Origin: an uncultured Lachnospiraceae bacterium
GTDB taxonomy: Bacteria; Bacillota; Clostridia; Lachnospirales; Lachnospiraceae
Length of the DNA stretch: 64,000 bases
Direction of reading: 5' to 3'
Assembly (NCBI GenBank): GCA_947630805.1
Contig: CANRIV010000002.1
Span: 124,001-188,000, forward strand
A program made the position numbers and the translations under genes. The notes beneath the pieces are model-generated. The model searched no databases and was not told where the DNA came from. It saw only the letters and a list, made by a program, of their open reading frames with translations. Below, one piece after another: positions 45,315-52,609 of the stretch; position 1 is the stretch's first letter; each line of letters begins with the position of its first letter.

Positions 45315-46328
45315 ATGAAATATACAAAACTTGGCAAATCTGATTTGACAGTTTCCCGCATCTGCATGGGCTGTATGGGTTTTGGCAATGCAGCCACAGG
45401 GCAGCACAGTTGGACGGTGGATGAAATGCAGACGAGAGAAATCATCCGGCACGGTCTGGAGTTGGGGATTAACTTCTATGATACTGCCATTGTCTATCAG
45501 AACGGCACCAGCGAGCAATATGTGGGTCAGGCGTTACGGGACTTTGCAAAACGCGACGACTATGTCATTGCTACGAAATTTACGCCCCGGACCCAGGACG
45601 AAATTGAGACAGGTATCAGTGGACAAAAACATATAGAGAATTATCTGAATCAAAGTCTCAAAAATCTTGGCATGGACTATGTGGATCTCTACATTTATCA
45701 TATGTGGGATTACCATACCCCGATGGAAGAAATCATGGAGGGACTGCACAATGCAGTAAAAGCCGGCAAGACCCGGTATATCGGGATTTCCAACTGCTTT
45801 GCGTGGCAGCTCGCCAAAGCAAATTTCTATGCAAGGGAACATGGTCTGACTGAATTTATATCCATTCAGGGGCACTACAACCTGATTGCCCGTGAGGAGG
45901 AACGGGAGATGGCTCCGTTCTGTGTGGATCAAAACATTGCCATGACGCCTTATAGTGCCTTGGCAGGTGGGCGCCTTTCTAAGCGCCCAACAGAAACTTC
46001 CCAGAGGCTTCAGGAGGACACCTATGCTAAATTTAAATATGATGCTACGGCGGAGGTAGACGGGAAAATTATTGCGCGGGTGGCCGAGCTGGCGGATAAG
46101 CGAGACGTTTCCATGACAGAAATTTCTCTGGCATGGCTTCTTACGAAAGTAACCGCTCCGGTAGTAGGAGCGACGAAATTTTCTCATGTAGACGGCGCCG
46201 TCCGGGCTATCGATTTAGAATTGACGCAGGATGAGACTGACTATCTGGAGGAACTGTATGTTCCTCATGCTCTAGTCGGTGTTATGGCGCAGAACGGAAA
46301 ACAGAAAGCCGGAAATGTGGTTTCATAA
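45315..46328 (+). CDS. aldo/keto reductase
   Basis: 337-residue TIM-barrel oxidoreductase. Catalytic tetrad visible as Asp and Tyr in FYDTAIVYQNG, Lys in VIATKFTP, His in LYIYHMWDYH; NADP-binding end near VVGATKFSHVD. Close to YajO/Tas-like enzymes reducing aldehydes and ketones. 12 bp after the flavodoxin, so same operon. About 130 bp of AT-rich, apparently noncoding DNA follow. Confidence 0.95.
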   Translation: MKYTKLGKSDLTVSRICMGCMGFGNAATGQHSWTVDEMQTREIIRHGLELGINFYDTAIVYQNGTSEQYVGQALRDFAKRDDYVIATKFTPRTQDEIETGISGQKHIENYLNQSLKNLGMDYVDLYIYHMWDYHTPMEEIMEGLHNAVKAGKTRYIGISNCFAWQLAKANFYAREHGLTEFISIQGHYNLIAREEEREMAPFCVDQNIAMTPYSALAGGRLSKRPTETSQRLQEDTYAKFKYDATAEVDGKIIARVAELADKRDVSMTEISLAWLLTKVTAPVVGATKFSHVDGAVRAIDLELTQDETDYLEELYVPHALVGVMAQNGKQKAGNVVS

Positions 46329-46457
46329 TGAGAAAAGCACTGATGCGTGTTGTTAAAATTTCGGGAGCACGAAGCGCGGAGAAATCTGCGCATCCTAGGA
46401 ATTAAAATATTTTCTGCTCCAAAAAAATATATCATTTTATTATAGGAGGAAATAATC

Positions 46458-47213
46458 ATGAGCAAAATTGTACAAACCGCAGGCAGAAATCAGCTGGGCA
46501 GCTTTGCGCCGGATTTCGCCCATTATAACGATGATGTTCTCTTTGGTGAGAACTGGAACAATTCTGATATCGACCTGAAAACCCGCTGTATCATCACGGT
46601 GGTAGCGTTGATGTCGTCAGGTATTACAGACGACTCTCTTATTTATCATCTGCAAAACGCCAAAGACCACGGTGTGACAAAAGAGGAAATTGCCGCTATT
46701 ATTACGCATGTGGCATTTTATGCCGGATGGCCAAAAGCGTGGGCGGTATTTCATTTGGCAAAAACTGTGTGGACGGAGGAGACTTCTGCAGAGGATGCAA
46801 AAGCTGCGCATGCCGCTTCAATGGTGTTCCCTATTGGTGCACCCAACGATGCCTTTGCACAGTATTTTACCGGACAAAGTTATCTTGCTCCAGTCTCTGC
46901 CTCTCAAGTGGGCGTCTTTAACGTGACATTTGAGCCGGGCTGCCGGAACAACTGGCATATTCATCACGCCGACAAAGACGGCGGACAGATTCTGGTCTGC
47001 ATAGCCGGACGCGGATACTATCAGGAGTGGGGAAAAGAGCCGAAAGAAATGAAGCCAGGAGATTGTATTAACATTCCTGCGGGCGTTAAGCATTGGCATG
47101 GAGCAGCTCCGGATTGTTGGTTTAGTCATCTGGCAATCGAGGTACCGGGAGAAAACGCTTCCAACGAATGGTTGGAACCTGTTTTGGAAGAGGAGTATGC
47201 TAAGTTGAAGTAA
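46458..47213 (+). CDS. carboxymuconolactone decarboxylase-like / cupin fusion protein
   Basis: 251 residues with two domains. Residues ~1-115 resemble the CMD/AhpD helical fold (RCIITVVALMSSG, EEIAAIITHVAFYAGWPKA) without the CXXC of peroxidase-type AhpD. Residues ~140-235 are a cupin with metal-ligand histidines in NNWHIHHADKDGGQIL and PAGVKHWHGAAPD. Such fusions accompany aldo/keto reductases and flavodoxins and probably act on small carbonyl or quinone compounds; the reaction is unproven. Own AGGAGG site. Confidence 0.88.
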   Translation: MSKIVQTAGRNQLGSFAPDFAHYNDDVLFGENWNNSDIDLKTRCIITVVALMSSGITDDSLIYHLQNAKDHGVTKEEIAAIITHVAFYAGWPKAWAVFHLAKTVWTEETSAEDAKAAHAASMVFPIGAPNDAFAQYFTGQSYLAPVSASQVGVFNVTFEPGCRNNWHIHHADKDGGQILVCIAGRGYYQEWGKEPKEMKPGDCINIPAGVKHWHGAAPDCWFSHLAIEVPGENASNEWLEPVLEEEYAKLK

Positions 47214-47291
47214 AGGAAGAACTTCAGATAACAAAGGTAACAACTGGGAAAAGATTGGTAAAGCGATATTGGGTTTATCCGTATTTAAAAA

Positions 47292-47333
47292 TTTTTCAAG
47301 TAGAAAGAAATTAATTTCTTTCTACTTGAAAAA
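47292..47333. other. 19-bp perfect hairpin between the cupin gene and the flavodoxin lipoprotein
   Basis: TTTTTCAAGTAGAAAGAAA (47,292-47,310) and its exact inverse (47,315-47,333) flank TTAA. Followed by TAAAAAATC, not a T-run. It may be a bidirectional terminator or an mRNA-stability element. Confidence 0.6.
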
Positions 47334-47362
47334 TAAAAAATCTTAAAATTGGAGGTAAGCAC

Positions 47363-48079
47363 ATGAAAAAGTTTATAGCGATTTTATTAACTCTTCTGAT
47401 GGCTGTGTCTCTTGCGGCCTGTGCCGGCAGTAATGAATCATCTGGTAATGGCGGCAATACCAATGTGCCACAAAATGCCGCAGATAATTCCCAAACGGAG
47501 GATAAGAGCGAAAAATCTTCTCAAACAGAGAACAAAAGCGAACAGATTGGTAAGGTACCCGATTCCAAGTCCGATAATTCTGTTTCAGATTCGGAGGGCA
47601 GCAAAATACTGGTGGCTTATTTCTCCGTGACGAACAACACGGAGGGCGTAGCGAAAAAACTGGCGGATGGACTTGGTGCTGATCTTTATGAAATAACGCC
47701 TAAACAGCCTTATACGGATGAAGATTTGAACTACAATGATTCCCGGAGCCGTTCAACAGTAGAAATGAACGACGCAGATGCCCGACCTGCAATTTCCGGC
47801 TCTGTGGAGCATATGGAGCAGTATGATGTCGTGTTCATCGGTTACCCCATTTGGTGGGGAGAAGCACCACGAATTATGAGTACTTTTATTGAAAGTTACG
47901 ATTTTACCGGCAAGACTTTGGTCGCATTCTGTACCTCTGCAAGCAGCGGATTTGGCAACAGCGATGCAGCCTTGAAGTCAACGACCGACAAAGCAACATG
48001 GCTTTCCGGACACCGCTTTGCTGCAGGTGCTTCTGCTAAAGATATACTTGCGTGGGCAAATGGACTTGAAATAAATTAG
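47363..48079 (+). CDS. lipoprotein-anchored flavodoxin
   Basis: 238 residues. Lipoprotein signal MKKFIAILLTLLMAVSLAAC with lipobox Cys20, then a Ser/Asn/Lys linker (~21-75) and a flavodoxin domain: VAYFSVTNNTEGVAKKLA, SRSTVEMND, GYPIWWGEAPRIMSTFIES. Same family as the cytoplasmic flavodoxin at 44,821. A flavodoxin outside the membrane implies electron transfer or flavin chemistry at the cell surface. Confidence 0.92.
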   Translation: MKKFIAILLTLLMAVSLAACAGSNESSGNGGNTNVPQNAADNSQTEDKSEKSSQTENKSEQIGKVPDSKSDNSVSDSEGSKILVAYFSVTNNTEGVAKKLADGLGADLYEITPKQPYTDEDLNYNDSRSRSTVEMNDADARPAISGSVEHMEQYDVVFIGYPIWWGEAPRIMSTFIESYDFTGKTLVAFCTSASSGFGNSDAALKSTTDKATWLSGHRFAAGASAKDILAWANGLEIN

Positions 48080-48155
48080 CTTGTTCAATAATAAAATTTC
48101 CTTTTTTATTTTAGTATATTTTGAAAGAGGAGAATTGAGAAAAAATCCATAAAAA

Positions 48156-48187
48156 TTGACAAAAAATTGACTTTTCTAAGCTATATT
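48156..48187 (+). promoter_or_regulatory. P1: activator-type promoter of the two-component operon
   Basis: TTGACA (48,156-48,161) and TTGACT (48,167-48,172) form a direct repeat with an 11-bp period; TATATT (48,182-48,187) is the -10. The spacers (20 bp and 9 bp) are both unsuited to a plain sigma-70 -35. Layout identical to P2 at 50,358. Confidence 0.7.
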
Positions 48188-48231
48188 AAAATGATAAAAC
48201 AGGTACACTATAAAAAATCATGGAGCTTATG

Positions 48232-48906
48232 ATGAAGTATAAAATTTTAATTATTGATGATGAAGAAATGTTAACTGACTTACTGGCACAGCATTTCAGA
48301 GATAAAGGATATCTTACTTATGTTGCAAACAATGCCGAAGAGGCAATGGAACAGCTTGATGAGAAACCGGATATTATACTGTTGGATATTAATATGCCGG
48401 ATATGGATGGATTTATTTTGTGCAAGAATATACGAAATCATGTTGTTTGCCCGATTATATTTTTGACAGCCCGAATTACAGAGCAGGATAAAATCAATGG
48501 TTTGAGAATTGGTGGGGATGATTATATCACGAAACCGTTCAGTTTAATGGAACTTACAGCGAGAGTAGAAGCTCATTTACGAAGAGATTTAAGAAATCAG
48601 GCAGAGCCTAAAATTGTTTCCTCAAAGGGACTGATTATAAATACAACAGAGAAAACTGTTTTTTATAATAATCTGGAAGCAGGGTTGTCCAGAAGAGAAT
48701 TTGATATTGTAGAATTTCTGATTTCAAATGCTAATCAGGTTTTTGATAAAGAGCGAATTTATGAAGCAGTCTGGGGATTGGATGCAGAGGGAGACAGTGG
48801 GGTTATAAAAGAGCATATAAGAAAAATAAGAGCAAAGCTGTATAAAATTTCGGGAAAAGAATATATAGAAACAGTATGGGGCATGGGATACAAATGGAAA
48901 AAATAA
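48232..48906 (+). CDS. OmpR/PhoB family response regulator
   Basis: 224 residues: receiver domain KILIIDDEEMLTDLLAQHF with phosphoacceptor Asp52 in LLDINMPDMDG and Lys in YITKPFS, then a winged helix (LSRREFDIVEFLISNANQVF, DSGVIKEHIRKIRAKL). Start at 48,232 is preferred because GGAG lies 6 bp before it; ATGs at 48,220 and 48,229 are in frame. Cotranscribed with the kinase, with 13-bp overlap. Likely binds the TTGAC direct repeats. Confidence 0.95.
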   Translation: MKYKILIIDDEEMLTDLLAQHFRDKGYLTYVANNAEEAMEQLDEKPDIILLDINMPDMDGFILCKNIRNHVVCPIIFLTARITEQDKINGLRIGGDDYITKPFSLMELTARVEAHLRRDLRNQAEPKIVSSKGLIINTTEKTVFYNNLEAGLSRREFDIVEFLISNANQVFDKERIYEAVWGLDAEGDSGVIKEHIRKIRAKLYKISGKEYIETVWGMGYKWKK

Positions 48907-50312
48907 AGAAAGTGGACAAACATAAACAAAAATCATCATTGAGAAGATCTTTTATTTTTGCGGTGCTGTATACGGTAGTTCTTGTTGTAATTTTTTCTGG
49001 AATTACAATATGGGGATGCCTGAAATTTCAAAAATGGATTTTGCCGGATTCCAATGAAGTAAGTCTGAATGTGACGAAAATATATGATGATGGCACTGAA
49101 ACCAAAATGAGTATGATTATGGGATTTGGAAAAGAAAAAGAACAAGAGGTAGAAACAAAAAAAGAGGAAAAGAAAACAAAGAAGAAAAAGAATGGTAAAT
49201 CGGAAGTTCAGTTGATTGAAGATAAAAGCGGCGGACTTTCCGTCGTGTTTAAAATTAGTCCGGGAGAGAAAACTACAGAAGATGAAAAAGAACAAAAAAA
49301 GCCCAATGAAAAAAATATTAAATATTCTGTGGATAAAGTAGAAAACAGCTATGAAGCGCTGACCCCAAAAAGAAAAATGGCTTATACCGGAGCTTCTATT
49401 GCGATGGTGGGATTACCGATGATGTATTCTGTGGTAGGAATTTTGATTTGCGGATTTTGGTTTTACAAAAAGAAATTAAAAAAGCCGATTAGAATCTTAG
49501 CTGATGCAACGGACAATATTGCACGACAGGATTTAGATTTTTCAGTAGAATATCACAGTAAAGATGAAATGGGCATGTTGTGTGATTCTTTTGAGGAGAT
49601 GAGAAGGGCGCTGTATGAAAATAACATGGAACTCTGGAGGATGCTGGAAGAAAGAAAAATACTTCAGGCATCTGTGGCACATGACCTGCGCAATCCTATT
49701 GCCATTATTGAAGGATATATACAATATTTACAGATAAATCTTCCAAAAGGCAGGTTGGAGACGAAAGAGATTATGAATATTATTGGAAATCTGTCCGCTT
49801 CTGCCAAACGATTGGAATCTTATACGAATTCCATGAGAGATATGAATAAGTTAGAAGAGTTGGAAATCAAATATTCATATTTAGATTTACAGCCGATATT
49901 ACAGGAAATGTCAGATGATTTTGCCATGATAGCAGAGAAAAATCATATCCGCCTGGAAGTTTTCAATAAAGTTTCTGAGCATAGGGGAAGGGCAGATACA
50001 CAGGTATTATATCGTATTCTTGAAAATATATTTTCCAATGCCATGCGTTTCGCAAAAAAAACAATTTATCTTGAATTCTTTTTAGAAGACTATTTTTTAG
50101 TGGCCAAAATCCGGGATGATGGTCCCGGATTTCCCGAGCAGGTGTTGAACATGAAAAACAGATATGTTCCATCAATAGATAAATCCGGTGAGCATATGGG
50201 GATGGGATTGGTTATCAGTAATATCTTGTGCAGAAAGCATGGCGGAGAATTAAAAATAGAAAATGGAGAAGATGGGGGAGCAAATGTGACAATAAAAATA
50301 AAAGTAAAATAG
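48894..50312 (+). CDS. membrane sensor histidine kinase
   Basis: 472 residues: TM1 (FIFAVLYTVVLVVIFSGIT), an extracellular part with a highly charged Lys/Glu tract (~80-120), TM2 (IAMVGLPMMYSVVGILICGF), HAMP, H-box SVAHDLRNPIAIIEGYI (His263), and the ATPase with N-box NIFSNAMRF, DDGPGFP and GMGLVISNIL. Start at 48,894 inside the regulator end; an in-frame ATG at 48,876 is possible. The charged tract is unusual for a sensor domain and could bind a peptide or polyanion. Confidence 0.95.
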   Translation: MEKIKKVDKHKQKSSLRRSFIFAVLYTVVLVVIFSGITIWGCLKFQKWILPDSNEVSLNVTKIYDDGTETKMSMIMGFGKEKEQEVETKKEEKKTKKKKNGKSEVQLIEDKSGGLSVVFKISPGEKTTEDEKEQKKPNEKNIKYSVDKVENSYEALTPKRKMAYTGASIAMVGLPMMYSVVGILICGFWFYKKKLKKPIRILADATDNIARQDLDFSVEYHSKDEMGMLCDSFEEMRRALYENNMELWRMLEERKILQASVAHDLRNPIAIIEGYIQYLQINLPKGRLETKEIMNIIGNLSASAKRLESYTNSMRDMNKLEELEIKYSYLDLQPILQEMSDDFAMIAEKNHIRLEVFNKVSEHRGRADTQVLYRILENIFSNAMRFAKKTIYLEFFLEDYFLVAKIRDDGPGFPEQVLNMKNRYVPSIDKSGEHMGMGLVISNILCRKHGGELKIENGEDGGANVTIKIKVK

Positions 50313-50329
50313 TTTTCAAAAATTTTTTT

Positions 50330-50359
50330 GACTGTCTGAATTACAGACAGTCTTTTTTT
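50330..50359 (+). terminator. terminator of the two-component operon
   Basis: GACTGTCTG (50,330-50,338) pairs with CAGACAGTC (50,344-50,352), then seven T. The T-run runs into the first box of P2. Confidence 0.9.
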
Positions 50360-50389
50360 GACAGTTTTTTGACTTTTCCTGATTATAAT
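50358..50389 (+). promoter_or_regulatory. P2: activator-type promoter of the lipoprotein/ABC operon
   Basis: TTGACA (50,358-50,363) and TTGACT (50,369-50,374), 11-bp period, with TATAAT (50,384-50,389) as -10. Spacers of 20 and 9 bp equal those of P1. TTTTC follows the second box in both. Confidence 0.7.
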
Positions 50390-50415
50390 TTAAAAAAACA
50401 GGAGGAATCAGGCAG

Positions 50416-51870
50416 ATGAAAAAGGTAATTACCATATTTGTAATTTTTTTACTGATAACAGGAATATCAGGATGTGAAAAGACTAATGTAAGCAAATCGG
50501 TAAAAAAAGGTGTAACAATGGAAACTTCAAAAAATCCCGGGAAAGGAAATGAGGGAAATACCAAAAAAGTAAAAAAACAGGAACTTAAAATGATTAGCAA
50601 TGGAGAAAATAGTTGCTCGAATGAAAACGGATATTATTATATTGATACGCATGGTAATGAATTTGAGTTAAAAAATGGAAAGACAGCATACCATATCATG
50701 TATATTGATTATGCGACAAGAAAAGAAGTGTTCTTATGTAATAATGTAGGATGCAAACATAATACGGAGGCATGCACTGCGGTGATTTTGGATGAATATA
50801 TGTTGGAACATAGTCTGTTTTTTCATAATGGGAAGCTTTATTTATTAGAAAAGGCCTATGATGATGAGGGCTCAATGTCTTATGACACATTTTCGGAGGA
50901 GTATTCTGGTTTTGTGTCTGTAGGGGAAGAGGACAATTCACAGTTTTTGTATTGCATGAATCCGGATGGAACAGATAGGAAAAAGGTGCTGGAATTTGAA
51001 AAAGGGATTTCGATAGGCGACCATGTGCTAGAAGATGACAGCGGACTATATATTATTGAAAAAAAGATTAAAACGCAGGGATCTAAGGTAAAATATGCCG
51101 TTGCAACAGAGAAAAAACTTGTGAGAATTGATGATATTTCTGGCAAAAAAGAGATTGCCTGTGATTTAATGTTTGATTATCCGAAAAAAACATCATGGAG
51201 TGTAATAGGATGCTTTGATTTTTATCTGGTAATGGAGGCATATGTGATGGAGCATCCCTTATCAGAGAAAGAAGAGATGAAAGCTTTTAAAGATTCTGAT
51301 TATGACAGGGAAATGTCAAAAAAATCAAAAATGGAATATGCAGTCGTGGATATTACAACAGGAAAAATGAAAAAAATCTGTTCCTTTTCCAATGAGAAGA
51401 CGAATTCCTGTGCACAGAAAGGTCGGTTTTTATATGTAATTGTTGACGGGGATAAGAAAATTAAACAATTCGATTTGGTTAGTGGAAAGGAAAGTATTTT
51501 AGCAGAAATAGACAATGCAGTATATTGTGAGATTTTTGATGGAAAACTGAAATGTTCTCCATGGGATGAAAATAGTAAATCATGCTGCTTTATCAATTTG
51601 GAAAGTGGAAAGGTAGAAAAAAAGACTTTAAATCTCACAACAAAATCATTAGGGTGGCCATTAGAATTCAAAGGAGAAACAGAACAATATTTTTTAGTTG
51701 TTTATGATTATAAAGCAGAGAAAGCAGAACAGGATCCAAGAGATACCGGTGGTGATGCCTATAATATCGAACAAAATAAACTGGCATTGTTGAATAAAGA
51801 GGATTATTACAATAATAAAGCGAATTTTAAGCCAATTGATATGATAGGCTCCGGTGGAACAGAGGAATAG
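50416..51870 (+). CDS. lipoprotein with a Cys/His motif, transporter-associated
   Basis: 484 residues. Signal MKKVITIFVIFLLITGISGC with lipobox Cys20. After a charged linker the domain has repeated beta-strand stretches like a propeller. A CX4CXHX4C motif (Cys108, Cys113, His115, Cys120; CNNVGCKHNTEAC) could bind metal. Similar motifs are known to me from other uncharacterised clostridial lipoproteins. First gene after P2 and 13 bp before the ATPase, so it probably works with the transporter or as a surface sensor. Function unknown. Confidence 0.85.
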   Translation: MKKVITIFVIFLLITGISGCEKTNVSKSVKKGVTMETSKNPGKGNEGNTKKVKKQELKMISNGENSCSNENGYYYIDTHGNEFELKNGKTAYHIMYIDYATRKEVFLCNNVGCKHNTEACTAVILDEYMLEHSLFFHNGKLYLLEKAYDDEGSMSYDTFSEEYSGFVSVGEEDNSQFLYCMNPDGTDRKKVLEFEKGISIGDHVLEDDSGLYIIEKKIKTQGSKVKYAVATEKKLVRIDDISGKKEIACDLMFDYPKKTSWSVIGCFDFYLVMEAYVMEHPLSEKEEMKAFKDSDYDREMSKKSKMEYAVVDITTGKMKKICSFSNEKTNSCAQKGRFLYVIVDGDKKIKQFDLVSGKESILAEIDNAVYCEIFDGKLKCSPWDENSKSCCFINLESGKVEKKTLNLTTKSLGWPLEFKGETEQYFLVVYDYKAEKAEQDPRDTGGDAYNIEQNKLALLNKEDYYNNKANFKPIDMIGSGGTEE

Positions 51871-51883
51871 AAAGGATAGGATG

Positions 51884-52609
51884 ATGCTGGAATTAAAAAA
51901 CATTACGAAAAAATATAGGGACAAGGTGGCTCTGGATGGTATTTCCCTGACTCTCACGGAAGGAATCTATGGATTGCTCGGTCCAAATGGCGCAGGTAAA
52001 TCAACGTTAATGAACATTATTACTGATAATTTAAAACCAGACAGCGGAGAAGTCCTTTGGAATGGAAAAAGTATTAGAGAATTAAAAAAGAAGTATCGCA
52101 GTCTTTTAGGGTATGCGCCGCAGCAACAGGGGCTTTATGAGACGTTTACCGGAAAGAGATTTTTAAATTATATGGGTATTCTGAAAGAAATCCCTAAAAA
52201 AGAAATGAACAATGAGATTGAGAGGGTGGCAGATTATGTCAATTTAGTACAAATGTTGGATAAGCCGATTCGTACCTATTCCGGTGGAATGAAACAGAGA
52301 CTTTTGATTGCACAGTCAATTATGGGAAATCCAAAACTGCTGATTATGGATGAGCCTACTGCCGGACTGGATCCAAAAGAGCGTATTCGAATCAGAAAGA
52401 AAATCCGGGAATTATCGGAGGGAAAAATAATCATGATTGCAACACATGTTGTTTCGGATATTGAATCCATTGCAAAAGAAATTGTGATTTTGAAAAAAGG
52501 GACTGTGATTGCAAAGGATACTGTACCGTCACTGTGTCAAAGATATGATGATGTCAACAGATTGGAAGAGGTATATATACATGTTTTTCAGGATGAGGCA
52601 CAAAAATGA
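51884..52609 (+). CDS. ABC transporter ATP-binding protein
   Basis: 241 residues: Walker A GPNGAGKST, signature YSGGMKQR, Walker B LLIMDEPTAGLD, H-loop ATHVVSD. CcmA/BcrA-like ATPase of ABC-2 type exporters. ATG 51,884 is 7 bp after AAAGGA; ATGs at 51,881 and 51,854 are alternatives. Its stop overlaps the permease start by 4 bp. Confidence 0.95.
   Translation: MLELKNITKKYRDKVALDGISLTLTEGIYGLLGPNGAGKSTLMNIITDNLKPDSGEVLWNGKSIRELKKKYRSLLGYAPQQQGLYETFTGKRFLNYMGILKEIPKKEMNNEIERVADYVNLVQMLDKPIRTYSGGMKQRLLIAQSIMGNPKLLIMDEPTAGLDPKERIRIRKKIRELSEGKIIMIATHVVSDIESIAKEIVILKKGTVIAKDTVPSLCQRYDDVNRLEEVYIHVFQDEAQK

Noticed and set aside
45534..46187. 217-codon open frame on the minus strand
   Set aside because: Antisense to the aldo/keto reductase, whose catalytic motifs are intact; no family pattern.
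48156..48187. P1 read as an ordinary sigma-70 promoter
   Set aside because: Neither TTGAC box is 16-18 bp from the TATATT; spacers are 20 and 9 bp. Hence activator-type reading.
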